64,000 nucleotides of DNA from Sphingobacteriaceae bacterium (GTDB lineage Bacteria > Bacteroidota > Bacteroidia > Sphingobacteriales > Sphingobacteriaceae). The notes under the pieces were generated by a model. That model did no database searches, was not told where the DNA came from, and saw nothing but the letters and a program-made list of their open reading frames with translations. The stretch is from the NCBI GenBank assembly GCA_029266635.1, contig JAQSWM010000010.1, positions 46,230-110,229 on the forward strand, written 5' to 3'. Shown in pieces: positions 31,010-41,711 of this stretch. A program made the position numbers and the translations under genes. The first letter of the stretch is position 1; each line of letters opens with the position of its first letter.

Positions 31010-31076
31010 TGCCGTTGTCATTCTGAGGCGCTTTGTCACCCTATGGCACTTTGTCGTTCTGAGGCACGAAGAATCT
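31010..31076. repeat. GTCATTCTGAGG-type dispersed repeat, two copies
   Basis: Two adjacent variants are seen: GTCATTCTGAGGCGC (about 31018) and GTCGTTCTGAGGCACGAAG (about 31054), the second followed by AATCTTCT. The GTCATTCTGAGGAACGAAGA type of intergenic repeat is frequent in Bacteroidota. It separates the helicase gene from the zeta-type gene. Confidence 0.6.
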
Positions 31077-31125
31077 TCTAACGCTGGCAGGATACTTCTC
31101 TTCGGATAACAATATAATATTACGG

Positions 31126-31133
31126 TAACTTTG
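31126..31133 (+). promoter_or_regulatory. Candidate -7 box giving a leaderless zeta-type mRNA
   Basis: TAACTTTG is an exact TAnnTTTG match ending 4 bases before the GTG start at 31138. The predicted transcription start therefore falls on the start codon. A TTCG lies 21 bases upstream of the box as a weak -33 element. Confidence 0.45.
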
Positions 31134-31137
31134 GTTT

Positions 31138-31731
31138 GTGGACATTAAGCGGCTTTACATTATTGCTGGTTGCAATGGAGCGGGGAAAACGACGGCATCA
31201 TTTAATATTCTGCCCGATATTCTTGACTGCAAAGAATATGTGAACGCAGATGAAATAGCCAGAGGCATCTCACCTTTCCAGCCGGAGAAGGTTTCTTTTG
31301 AAGCAGGGCGAATAATGCTTGCGAGAATAAATGAGCTGTTGCAAAATGGCGAAGATTTCGCGTTTGAAACTACATTGGCAACTAAAAGCTTTGCCAGTTT
31401 TATTGTCAAAGCAAAAAGTGCAGGCTACAGTGTTACATTGATTTATTTTTGGCTCGAATCAGTACGCTTAGCCCAGAAGAGGGTTAAGACCAGAGTAGAA
31501 GAAGGTGGACATGACATTCCTGTAGATGTTGTAGAAAGACGCTATCATCGCGGTCTCAAGAATTTTTTTGATATTTATCATGCTATCTGCGACTTTATTT
31601 ACATATACGACAACTCGAGCAATGTCCCAGCGTTAGTGTATGAAAAGAACGAAACAGGCGAAGATTTTATTTATAATTCAGAGAAGCTCACATATATTAA
31701 ATCCATAAGCAATGAGAAATCCGGAATTTAA
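31138..31731 (+). CDS. Zeta-toxin-type P-loop kinase
   Basis: Zeta toxins phosphorylate UDP-N-acetylhexosamines and poison wall synthesis; many relatives have other or unknown roles. The 197-residue protein has Walker A IIAGCNGAGKTTAS at about 8-21, followed by EYVNADEIARGISPF with the conserved Asp. ETTLATKSF follows, then the Arg-rich segment RLAQKRVKTRVEEGGHDIPVDVVERRYHRGLKNFF typical of the family. It starts at GTG. Its last 20 bases overlap a 52-codon gene in another frame, the likely partner. The location between repeats and a palindromic element suggests an accessory module. I infer toxin-like activity; this is not proved by sequence. Confidence 0.85.
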   Translation: MDIKRLYIIAGCNGAGKTTASFNILPDILDCKEYVNADEIARGISPFQPEKVSFEAGRIMLARINELLQNGEDFAFETTLATKSFASFIVKAKSAGYSVTLIYFWLESVRLAQKRVKTRVEEGGHDIPVDVVERRYHRGLKNFFDIYHAICDFIYIYDNSSNVPALVYEKNETGEDFIYNSEKLTYIKSISNEKSGI

Positions 31732-31870
31732 AAAAATGAGAGACCAGGTAATTAAAGCAATGCAAATCTCAGGTGAGAGGCTGATAGCGAAGAAAAAAGC
31801 GTTGGGCCAAAAAATGGTGATCAGTGAAAACGGAGTGATCAAAGAAGTTGATCCGAGAGATTTGAAATAA
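31712..31870 (+). CDS. Small protein overlapping the zeta-type gene (candidate antidote/partner)
   Basis: This 52-residue frame (MRNPEFKKMRDQVIKAM to DPRDLK) begins 20 bases before the zeta-type stop, in a different frame, as expected for translational coupling. It is basic and helical in its first half, with LIAKKKALGQKMVISENGVIKEVDP forming a likely short beta segment at the end. Small proteins of this shape follow zeta-like genes in other Bacteroidota, but I cannot name a domain. The order toxin then partner is reversed compared with epsilon-zeta. A diverged second copy of its 3' end follows 60 bases later. Confidence 0.7.
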   Translation: MRNPEFKKMRDQVIKAMQISGERLIAKKKALGQKMVISENGVIKEVDPRDLK

Positions 31871-31901
31871 TACGTTTGATTGGCGGTGACGCAGAACTGA
31901 T

Positions 31902-31926
31902 GCACACGCGGCACGCGTGCGCCAGC
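31902..31926. repeat. GC-rich palindromic repeat, copy A
   Basis: The core GCACACGCGGCACGCGTGC is followed by GCCAGC. It contains the perfect palindrome GCACGCGTGC. Copies B (32645) and C (32941) carry the same 25-bp unit in the opposite orientation with one mismatch. It lies directly between the end of the small partner gene region and a diverged second copy of that gene's 3' end. Confidence 0.85.
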
Positions 31927-31930
31927 CCGG

Positions 31931-31991
31931 GAGCCAAAAAATTGACCCGAAGATTTGAAGTAGTAGACTTGGTGGTTGACGCAGAGCTAGC
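31931..31991 (+). pseudogene. Diverged remnant of the small partner gene's 3' end
   Basis: The string AAAAAATTGACCCGAAGA then TTTGAAGTAG aligns base by base with the end of the small partner gene (31841-31870, KEVDPRDLK stop) with scattered substitutions and one missing base. The homology continues past the stop to a shared TGACGCAGA (31887-31895 and 31977-31985). It begins straight after repeat copy A. It is too short to be functional and marks a duplicated 3' end. Confidence 0.65.
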
Positions 31992-32008
31992 TTATAAGAT
32001 CCTGTAGC

Positions 32009-32584
32009 TTATCTTACTCCCTTGATACTCGCCAAAATTCTTTTAGATGCTTCAGCCATAACCTTATTGTCATAGTCATATAAGATGGCCGTGGTATAGA
32101 GCTCATCATTAAGCATCATAGCTCTAACGTCGACGACCTTTTTTACATCTTTACAAGTTGCCGTTGCTCTATAAATAACTTCTAAAGAAGATGATTCTAT
32201 TTTTTTTAATTCTAAATCTTTGCATTTAAGTGTGAAAAAAATATTGTTAATACCAGCGGTAGCGCTTTTGTCTAAATCCCAACTTTGGTAATATCCATCA
32301 TTTATCTTCCAATAAATATTCATCAGAAAAATGTCGTCCCTTTTGATTTGGTGATATTCTTGTTTTGCGATAATGGGTTTTAGTGTCTCGGGTAACGTTT
32401 TACTAACAGTTTCCCAATCATAAGGCAGTTCAATAAATATTTTATGCAACGACTTAGTAATCCAGGGGTCTGTTGTTGATAAAGTCGCTTTCTCCTGAGC
32501 TTTTGTTTCAAATGAGTCTTTTATCAAGGCCTTGAACGTTAAACCTAATACTATGGCAAGAATAATGTATAAAGCTTTTTTCAT
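32009..32584 (-). CDS. Hypothetical exported or membrane-anchored protein, AT-rich
   Basis: I do not recognise this 191-residue protein. It begins with a short positive charge and a hydrophobic stretch (KKALYIILAIVLGLTFKAL), an uncleaved anchor or signal peptide. The rest is mixed alpha/beta, with FIELPYDWETVSKTLPETLKPI near the start and a C-terminus around VDVRAMMLNDELYTTAILYDYD. The base composition is visibly more AT-rich than the neighbouring genes. Inverted copies A and B of the GC-rich palindrome lie on its two sides. Together these suggest a transferred gene. Confidence 0.7.
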   Translation of the reverse strand: MKKALYIILAIVLGLTFKALIKDSFETKAQEKATLSTTDPWITKSLHKIFIELPYDWETVSKTLPETLKPIIAKQEYHQIKRDDIFLMNIYWKINDGYYQSWDLDKSATAGINNIFFTLKCKDLELKKIESSSLEVIYRATATCKDVKKVVDVRAMMLNDELYTTAILYDYDNKVMAEASKRILASIKGVR

Positions 32585-32644
32585 GGCTAAGGCCTTTTTA
32601 AATTACACCAACCTATAAATATACAAATGTTTTCGCATTCCTCG

Positions 32645-32680
32645 GCTAGCGCACGCGTGCCGCGTGTGCTTTGATCCTAA
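32645..32680. repeat. GC-rich palindromic repeat, copy B with flank
   Basis: The 36-bp unit begins GCTAGCGCACGCGTGCCGCG and ends TTTGATCCTAA. It is identical over all 36 bases to copy C, 296 bp further on. It is followed at once by the truncated second pgi 3' end. Confidence 0.9.
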
Positions 32681-32684
32681 AACT

Positions 32685-32976
<292 letters not shown>

Positions 32977-32980
32977 TACT

Positions 32981-34705
<1,725 letters not shown>

Positions 34706-34752
34706 TTATTCGCCGCAAGCTTTGTAAATTGCCGGTTAAAACACCCATATAA

Positions 34753-36066
34753 ATGAAAAGATTCTGCTTTGCTGCCTTGTTTTTTCTGAGTGCTTCTGCG
34801 GGAGCGCAAACCAAGGCTGATGATGTTAAATCATTCACCTTAAAGAATGGAATGAAGATTCTGGTTGTGGAGGACAGTTCTATCCCGAATGCCAATATGT
34901 ACCTGTTTTACAAGGTTGGGTCGAGGAACGAGCATCCCGGCATAACCGGACTATCGCACTTTTTTGAGCACATGATGTTTAACGGCGCTAAGAAATATGG
35001 CCCGAAAGTTTTTGATAATGTGATGGAATTCAACGGCGGCAGCAACAACGCCTACACAACGAGCAACGTTACAGTTTATACCGATTGGTTCCCGGCGCAG
35101 GCAATGGAAACCATGTTTGACCTGGAAGCTGACCGGATCTCAAGCCTCAGCATTGACCCGAAGATGGTGCAAAGTGAGAGAGGCGTTGTGGCTTCGGAGA
35201 AAAGCACAGGACTGGAGAACAATCCATGGGAGCCGCTAAGCGAACTGGTCTATGCCACGGCTTTTGTGGAGCATCCGTATCACTGGCCGGTGATTGGTTA
35301 TCAGAGCGATATCGATAACTGGACAAAAGAAGATCTGGAGGATTATTTCCATACCTATTATGCCCCCAACAACTGTGTGGTTGTGATTTCGGGCAATGTG
35401 AAGTTCGCCGAGGTTCAGAGGCTGGCAAATAAATATTTTGCTCCAATTCCCGCTCACGAACCTCCTCCTCCGGTACATCTCGTTGAGCCGCAGCAAATGG
35501 GCGAGCGCCGGGTAATGCTGAAACGCGATGTAAATACGCCTTATTTATTGATCGGCTATCACATCCCGGAAGCAAAAAACAAGGACTATTATGCGTTGGA
35601 TTTGCTCAGCTCAATCCTGTCAAGAGGTCGTTCCTCAAGGTTTTACAGCAGCATCGTTGATCAAAAACAACTGGCCACCACAATTTCCGCGGGCTTCGGC
35701 GAAAGCTTTGACCCGACGCTTTTTGAAATAAATGCTATCGCTAATGAGAAAGTAGCTGAAGCAGATTTGGAGAAAGCTATTTACGAGCAGATCGAGAAGA
35801 TAAAAAATGAAGGAGTAAGGAGCGAAGAGCTCCAGAAGGTGAAAAATCAAAAGCTGATGGACTTCTACAGCCAGATCGAAACTATCAACGGAAAATCCAA
35901 CAACATCGGCACGTACGAAGTATTTTTCGGCGATTACCGCAAGATGTTTGATGCGCCAAAGGAATACGAGAAGGTGACTTCCGACGATATCAGCCGGGTA
36001 ACTGCTCAGTATTTCACCAAAAGCAATCGCACTGTAGGCATTCTAAAATCAAACCCCGACCAATAA
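34753..36066 (+). CDS. M16 family zinc metallopeptidase (catalytic subunit)
   Basis: M16 peptidases (pitrilysin, mitochondrial processing peptidase) cut short peptides in a clam-like chamber. The 437-residue protein has a signal peptide (FAALFFLSASAGAQT) and the inverted zinc motif HFFEH at residues 69-73. A downstream conserved Glu lies in the stretch GVVASEKSTGLENNPW. The C-terminal M16_C half follows. It lies 4 bases before a second M16 gene that lacks the zinc motif, so the pair should form a heterodimeric periplasmic peptidase like MPP beta/alpha. Confidence 0.93.
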   Translation: MKRFCFAALFFLSASAGAQTKADDVKSFTLKNGMKILVVEDSSIPNANMYLFYKVGSRNEHPGITGLSHFFEHMMFNGAKKYGPKVFDNVMEFNGGSNNAYTTSNVTVYTDWFPAQAMETMFDLEADRISSLSIDPKMVQSERGVVASEKSTGLENNPWEPLSELVYATAFVEHPYHWPVIGYQSDIDNWTKEDLEDYFHTYYAPNNCVVVISGNVKFAEVQRLANKYFAPIPAHEPPPPVHLVEPQQMGERRVMLKRDVNTPYLLIGYHIPEAKNKDYYALDLLSSILSRGRSSRFYSSIVDQKQLATTISAGFGESFDPTLFEINAIANEKVAEADLEKAIYEQIEKIKNEGVRSEELQKVKNQKLMDFYSQIETINGKSNNIGTYEVFFGDYRKMFDAPKEYEKVTSDDISRVTAQYFTKSNRTVGILKSNPDQ

Positions 36067-36070
36067 GATC

Positions 36071-37471
36071 ATGAAATTACGAATCTATATAGCAGGACTA
36101 TTCTTACTGTTTGTTTGCCGTTCGGCGGATGCGCAGAATACTAAAGCTGCAGCATTTAAACTTCCGGCTTACGAGAAATTCACGTTGCCAAACGGCCTCA
36201 CAATCTACCTGATGGAACAGCATGAAGTTCCGGTGATAAGCTTTTCGGCGGTGTTGCCCGCAGGAGCGATTTACGACGATACTCAAAGCGGCCTTGCCAG
36301 CCTCACCGCCGATGCGCTGAAACTCGGCACAAAATCCTACTCCAAACCGCAGCTTGAAAAGGAACTGGAGTTTGTTGGGGCGAGCCTCAGCACCCGTGCC
36401 ACCAAGGAAGCGACTAATGTGAGCTCTAAATTCGCGGCAAAAGATCAGGATAAAGTGCTCGCAATATTAAACGAGGTAATCACGAAGCCAACGTTTAACA
36501 GTGATGAACTTTCAAAGCTTCAGCAGCGCACGCTTGTGCAGTTGGACCAGGCAAGGCAGACGCCCCGGTCGGTGATTGGCAGCTATTGGGATAAATTTAT
36601 CTATGCAGGGCACGTGTATGGCAATCCGCTCAGCGGCACCAAAGCAAGTGTGGGTAAGTTAACCCAAGCCGATCTGAAGTCGTTCCACACAGCCAATTAC
36701 CATCCAAATGGATCGGCGATTGCGGTGGTGGGAGATTTTTCTTCTGCGAGTATGAAAGCAAAACTGACAAAGCTTTTTTCCTCATGGCAAAAAGGGACAA
36801 GCGCAGCCAGCGCAAAAGTGTCTGAAGCCGTGGCGGCCCCTACAAAAAGCCGTGTGCTGTTGGTTAATAAAGACGATGCCCGCGAAACAACATTTTACAT
36901 AGGCGGTATCGGCGTGAGCCGCAGCAATCCTGATTATGTGGCTTTGCAGGTTGTAAATACAGTTTTCGGCGGACGGTTTACTTCCTGGCTGAACGATGCG
37001 CTTCGGGTAAACTCGGGCTTGACGTATGGGGCGAGCAGCGCCTTTCTACCGCAGCGAAACTCGGGCACATTCCGGATTTCCACCTTCACCAAAGTGGCAA
37101 CCACAACTGAGGCAATGGATATGGCGCTTAGAGTACTTGATAGCCTTCAGAAAAATGGCATTAACGAAAAAAGCCTGACATCCGCAAAGAATTACGTAAA
37201 AGGACAGTTTCCGCCGCAATTTGAAACCAGCGGACAGTTGGCTGAATTGCTTACCGATATGTTCTGGTACGGGTTCGATGAATCTTACATCAACAATTTT
37301 GAAAAGAATGTGGATGGATTGACCTTAGCGCAAGCAAAGGCGGTGATCAGCAAATATTATCCAAAAAACAATCTCCAATTTGTGGTGATTGGGAAGGCGT
37401 CCGAAATTGAGCCAAAGCTGGCGAAGTATGGCATAGTTGTGAAAAAAGAAATCAAAGACGACAGCTTTTAG
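36071..37471 (+). CDS. M16 family protein, non-catalytic partner
   Basis: The 466-residue protein has a signal peptide (AGLFLLFVCRSADAQN) and both M16 halves. At the place of the zinc motif it reads SGLASLTADALKLG, with no H-x-x-E-H, so it cannot bind catalytic zinc. It retains the Arg/Tyr motif of partner subunits in FTSWLNDALRVNSGLTYGAS. Encoded 4 bases after the catalytic M16 gene, it most likely completes a heterodimer and takes part in substrate binding. Confidence 0.92.
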   Translation: MKLRIYIAGLFLLFVCRSADAQNTKAAAFKLPAYEKFTLPNGLTIYLMEQHEVPVISFSAVLPAGAIYDDTQSGLASLTADALKLGTKSYSKPQLEKELEFVGASLSTRATKEATNVSSKFAAKDQDKVLAILNEVITKPTFNSDELSKLQQRTLVQLDQARQTPRSVIGSYWDKFIYAGHVYGNPLSGTKASVGKLTQADLKSFHTANYHPNGSAIAVVGDFSSASMKAKLTKLFSSWQKGTSAASAKVSEAVAAPTKSRVLLVNKDDARETTFYIGGIGVSRSNPDYVALQVVNTVFGGRFTSWLNDALRVNSGLTYGASSAFLPQRNSGTFRISTFTKVATTTEAMDMALRVLDSLQKNGINEKSLTSAKNYVKGQFPPQFETSGQLAELLTDMFWYGFDESYINNFEKNVDGLTLAQAKAVISKYYPKNNLQFVVIGKASEIEPKLAKYGIVVKKEIKDDSF

Positions 37472-37592
37472 AACCAACCACATCCGCTAAGCTTCTGGCC
37501 AATTCGTTGCAATTACCGCTCAAAGCGCCAGCAACAAGATTGATACTTAATATATTGCTGATATAATCTTACGTTCGAATAAAAAAACTTCA

Positions 37593-39032
37593 ATGAAGCA
37601 TCTTTTCCGCACATTTTCTTGCCTTTGTGCATCTTTCTTGCTGTACATCCATCCAGCTATTGCGCAGAACAGTTTAAAACCAAATATAATCCTGATTGTC
37701 GCAGATGACCTGGGCTATAAAGACGTTGGCTTTATGGGCAGCGGCTATTATAATACGCCCAACCTCGATCGGCTTGCCAAACAAAGCATCTTGTTTACAA
37801 ATGCATATGCCGGAGCTGCCAATTGCGCTCCAAGCCGGGCCTGCCTCATGTCGGGCCAGAACACCCCCATCCACGGCATCTACACTGTTGGTACTTCCGC
37901 CCGCGGCGATGCTCAAACCCGCAAGCTCATCCCAACCAAGAACAACGAAATACTACCCGACAGCATCGTAACCCTTACAGAAACTTTGAAGTCGGCCGGT
38001 TACTACACCGGGATAATTGGAAAATGGCATTTGGGAAAAGATCCGCACACTCAAGGATTCGACTACAATATCGGAGGGAACATGAAAGGCGCAAACAAGT
38101 ACTTTGTGCCGTATGAAAATGATGCGATAACTGACGGCCCGAAAGGCGAATACCTAACCGACCGGCTAGGCAATGAAGCAGTAAAATTCCTGGATGAACA
38201 CCACGAAAAGCCATTCTTTTTGTACCTGCCCTACTACGCAGTTCACACCCCTTTACAGGCTCAGGAGGATATTATAGCGCAGTATAAAAACAAAAAAGGA
38301 AGCAACGGGCAAGACAATCCTGTTTATGCAGCAATGGTCCAGTCTCTTGATGCCAACATAGGAAAAGTGCTGAAGCGCCTGGAGGATTTGAAGCTTACAG
38401 AGAACACAATCGTGATATTCACATCAGATAACGGAGGTATTCGCTCCATATCGCAACAGGATCCGCTGCGGGCTGGCAAAGGATCATATTATGAGGGCGG
38501 CATCCGTGTTCCGCTCATCATCAGCTGGCCGGGATACATCAAGCCGGGCACCAGAACAGACGTGCCGGTTACCAACATGGACTTTTATCCTACTGTGCTG
38601 GACTTGCTGAAATTGCCTGCAAAGCCATTTCTTGAGGGGAGGAGTTTAATTCCGGTTGTTCAGGGAGTTCCCGTTGCAGAACGTCCTTTCTTCTGGCATT
38701 TCCCTATTTATCTTCAGGCGTACGATATGGAAAAAGATAACGGGCGTGACCCACTTTACCGCACCCGTCCCGGTTCAGCCATGCGCCTGGGCGACTGGAA
38801 GCTTCACCAATATTTTGAAGACAACGCTTTTGAGCTTTACAACTTAAAGAGCGATCCGGGCGAAAAGGTTAACGTGGCAGCGAAAAATCCGGAAGTGCTG
38901 GCCAAACTTAAAAAGATGTTGAAGGATTGGCAGGTTCAAACACATGCCCCAATTCCTACTCAGAAAAATCCCGCTTACGACCCCAACTTTAAGCCCAAGT
39001 TCAAGGTCCGCGGAGATGGCGGCGGAGATTAA
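37593..39032 (+). CDS. Type I sulfatase
   Basis: Sulfatases remove sulfate esters from polysaccharides. The 479-residue protein has a signal peptide ending near AIA-Q25 and the metal-binding ILIVADDLGYKDVG. The formylglycine motif CAPSR starts at Cys78, so it needs formylglycine maturation. GKWHLG and TSDNGG motifs follow, then a C-terminal subdomain ending near LKSDPGEKVNVA. The maturase is not in this window. The neighbouring GH106 gene suggests use on sulfated plant or algal glycans, which is inference. Confidence 0.94.
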   Translation: MKHLFRTFSCLCASFLLYIHPAIAQNSLKPNIILIVADDLGYKDVGFMGSGYYNTPNLDRLAKQSILFTNAYAGAANCAPSRACLMSGQNTPIHGIYTVGTSARGDAQTRKLIPTKNNEILPDSIVTLTETLKSAGYYTGIIGKWHLGKDPHTQGFDYNIGGNMKGANKYFVPYENDAITDGPKGEYLTDRLGNEAVKFLDEHHEKPFFLYLPYYAVHTPLQAQEDIIAQYKNKKGSNGQDNPVYAAMVQSLDANIGKVLKRLEDLKLTENTIVIFTSDNGGIRSISQQDPLRAGKGSYYEGGIRVPLIISWPGYIKPGTRTDVPVTNMDFYPTVLDLLKLPAKPFLEGRSLIPVVQGVPVAERPFFWHFPIYLQAYDMEKDNGRDPLYRTRPGSAMRLGDWKLHQYFEDNAFELYNLKSDPGEKVNVAAKNPEVLAKLKKMLKDWQVQTHAPIPTQKNPAYDPNFKPKFKVRGDGGGD

Positions 39033-39040
39033 AATTTAAA

Positions 39041-39070
39041 TAAGAGCCAATGAAAATTGGCTCTTATTTT
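39041..39070. terminator. Bidirectional terminator between convergent genes
   Basis: The perfect 10-bp stem TAAGAGCCAA / TTGGCTCTTA has a 6-base loop (TGAAAA), with AAATTTAAA before and a T-run after. It serves the sulfatase gene on the plus strand. It also overlaps the stop codon of the convergent minus-strand gene (39064-39066), so that gene's last codons lie in the T-run. Confidence 0.85.
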
Positions 39071-41670
39071 TTTGTTGTCTTCGGATAAGGAACGTTATAC
39101 CCTTTTGTCGAATGCCACAGAACCTTGTTCAAGGCAATTTCTTCTTCATGTTCAAGGTCATCGTTCTCCTGCAGGTTCATTTTCATGGATTGCTTTGCCC
39201 AATACAACTGCTTGCCTGAAAGCGACGAAAGTTTAGGGTTCATCAGGTTGAGCGGAATATTGTTAGGAAGATGCTTATACGGCGTAAGGTCCGGTGTATC
39301 GATAAAACAGTCTGTCATCGGCATTGCTACCAGGTCAAACTGGCTCATCGGCGGCAAGCCTAAAATCAGTTGAATAGTGCGAAGGATACTATTCTGATTG
39401 TAGTGTGTGCTTACTACCGCTTTTCTTTTTGTGTAAGGGCTGATGCAATACGCAACTGTACGGTGGCCATCCACGTGGTCTAAGCCGAATTGCGGATCGT
39501 CTTCGATCACGAAAATTGCAGTTTCTTTCCAAAACTTACTATTGCTTACCGCCTCCACAATCCTCCCCAAAGCCAGGTCATTGTCAGCTACCATCGCATT
39601 CGGAATCGGGAAGCCCTCCTGCGTGCCCGAGGTATGGTCGTTAGGCAACGACATCATCATGAGGTTCGGCATTGAGCCGGATTTCTCAAACTCATGAAGC
39701 TCCTTAATAAACACGTTAGCCTTGTATTGGTCGTTGATCTCTCTCGGACCGCCCGTGTAATTCGGACAAAAGTTACCTTGCAGCGTGTGCACGGTAGGAA
39801 CAGCTCTGATTTTTACGTTCTCCGTCCCGTTCATCACGTCATTGTAAACGTCCTTCCAGATGAATTTCGCAGGTGTGATATCCTCGCTTACATACTCGCC
39901 GTAATCGCGAAAGCTTAAGCCGGCTCTCAGCACATAATCCCAGATAAAGCCGCTACCAGCATACACAAGCGGGTCGCCACCATTCCAGGGATAGCCGCGG
40001 ACAAAGCTGGGGAAACCTTTTTCAAGATAATCTGTCACATAGCCCTGGCTTGTCCACTGATGCCCTTCAACGCTTTTTACACCGTTGCAATAGGTATTAT
40101 CGAGCAATACGAATTCTTCAGCGAGCTTGTGGTGATTGGGTGTGATGCGCCGGCCGAACATGCACAAACTGCTGTCGCCGTTGCCCTGAGGCATATCGCC
40201 GAGAACCTGATCGTAAGTCCGATTTTCTTTTATGATGTATAAGATATGTTTGATCGGGGATTTCTCGCCCGGCTGCGTTGGCACTGGCACCAGCCGTTCC
40301 TTCACCGCCGTGAGACTTAGCTCCTGATTGATCTTGGGAAGGCGCATATTCGTAGCCGCCGTGATAGTCAGTTTCTGCAAAGAATCCGCATCAGGAACAT
40401 CTATAAATGACACTGAACCCATTTGGTCGTGGGTGTTATGCCCTTTCCCCAACATTGTACCACTGACATTCATATCCCGATCCGGATCTTTTTTTGATGG
40501 TGCCCAGCTTCCAATCCCCTTCAGGTTGGCTACAAAAATCTTTTTTCCGTCTTTAGAAAGCTCCACTGCCGAGGGATACCAGCCGGTGGGTATAAGGCCA
40601 GTCAGCTTACCTTTTTGCAGATCAACGACCGCCAGCAGATTGTCGCCACCATCGGCGATGTAAAGTGTTTTGCCATCCGGCGATACACCCACATCGTTGG
40701 GAGCGCTGCCAAAAGGAAGCTCTTCCATGGGCTTGGAGCTGATGGTCTTTACAACTTTATCGGTTTGTGTATTGATGACAGAAACATTGTCGCTGTTCGC
40801 GTTCGCCACGTACAGCATCGATTTGTCTGGCGAGAATGCCATCCCGCTTGGATGCAGGTTCACGGGAATTTCGGCAATCTGCTTACGCTGTACAAGATCG
40901 ATTACCGAAACAGTTCCCGAAGATAAAATTCCTGTTTCTTTATCAATTAACACGGGAGTGCCCGAACTCGGCGCCCACAACTCCCCTTCCTTGGGATGCC
41001 TGCCGCCCCAATTGGAAACATAGGCTTTGTTATCCTTCAACACTACGGCATAAGGCGCAACGCCGACATCGATCTGATCTACGAGTTTGCCGGTATTTAA
41101 ATCAACTATCCCGAGTTTGTTGGTGCGGTTCAGCGTTACGTAAATCAAGTTACGACTATCGTCTATTACGAAGCCGCCCGGGTAAGGGCCTTTTTTATCA
41201 TTCCCAGGTAGGGCAATTACATCGCTCCATGCGAACTCGCCGTTTGAATCCATCTTTGCCGACCGCAAGTTCCCGCTCTCATCTGTAGCCCAAACCTTTT
41301 TACCATCAGCGCTCCAGCCGATCCCTTTAAAGCTGTTACCACGATTGGGCAGCTTGAGCGTTTGGATGATTCCCCGGGTTTTAACATCCAGGAATACCAG
41401 ATTAGTCATGTTCTTGACAGCAAGAATTGTTTCATCCGGATTTAAGGCGATATCGAAGGGCCTGCCGGGGAATGTAACGGTTTTGCCAGCCGGCGTAATG
41501 GTTTGAGAAGTAGGGACGATGTAGCTTCCATCCTTCTGCGGCCCAGCTTTCGATTGCTTGGCGAACCTGCTGTCGTCAGTGCCATTTTTCAGCCTGTCTG
41601 CCAACTTGCTGGAAACACATCCGGCAAGAAAAATCGCAACGATGATCAAAGAGGCATTTTTAACTAACAT
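39064..41670 (-). CDS. YncE-like beta-propeller/phosphoesterase lipoprotein
   Basis: The 868-residue lipoprotein has a lipobox IFLAG-C18. A YncE-like beta-propeller with repeats such as TVSVIDLVQRKQIAEIPVN and DNVSVINTQTDKVVKTIS spans about 50-440. A phosphoesterase/alkaline-phosphatase-fold domain (acid phosphatase AcpA/phospholipase C type) follows from about 470: HILYIIKENRTYDQVLGD, GVKSVEGHQWTSQGY, and the metal-binding EDDPQFGLDHVDGHRTV. This two-domain fusion is known in Bacteroidota; substrate unknown. It probably faces outward or into the periplasm. The last codons lie in the terminator stem. It follows the GH106 gene by 41 bases. Confidence 0.88.
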   Translation of the reverse strand: MLVKNASLIIVAIFLAGCVSSKLADRLKNGTDDSRFAKQSKAGPQKDGSYIVPTSQTITPAGKTVTFPGRPFDIALNPDETILAVKNMTNLVFLDVKTRGIIQTLKLPNRGNSFKGIGWSADGKKVWATDESGNLRSAKMDSNGEFAWSDVIALPGNDKKGPYPGGFVIDDSRNLIYVTLNRTNKLGIVDLNTGKLVDQIDVGVAPYAVVLKDNKAYVSNWGGRHPKEGELWAPSSGTPVLIDKETGILSSGTVSVIDLVQRKQIAEIPVNLHPSGMAFSPDKSMLYVANANSDNVSVINTQTDKVVKTISSKPMEELPFGSAPNDVGVSPDGKTLYIADGGDNLLAVVDLQKGKLTGLIPTGWYPSAVELSKDGKKIFVANLKGIGSWAPSKKDPDRDMNVSGTMLGKGHNTHDQMGSVSFIDVPDADSLQKLTITAATNMRLPKINQELSLTAVKERLVPVPTQPGEKSPIKHILYIIKENRTYDQVLGDMPQGNGDSSLCMFGRRITPNHHKLAEEFVLLDNTYCNGVKSVEGHQWTSQGYVTDYLEKGFPSFVRGYPWNGGDPLVYAGSGFIWDYVLRAGLSFRDYGEYVSEDITPAKFIWKDVYNDVMNGTENVKIRAVPTVHTLQGNFCPNYTGGPREINDQYKANVFIKELHEFEKSGSMPNLMMMSLPNDHTSGTQEGFPIPNAMVADNDLALGRIVEAVSNSKFWKETAIFVIEDDPQFGLDHVDGHRTVAYCISPYTKRKAVVSTHYNQNSILRTIQLILGLPPMSQFDLVAMPMTDCFIDTPDLTPYKHLPNNIPLNLMNPKLSSLSGKQLYWAKQSMKMNLQENDDLEHEEEIALNKVLWHSTKGYNVPYPKTTKK

Positions 41671-41711
41671 ACTTCGAGTTTTTAGTACGGTTTATCTGTG
41701 TATCTGAACGC

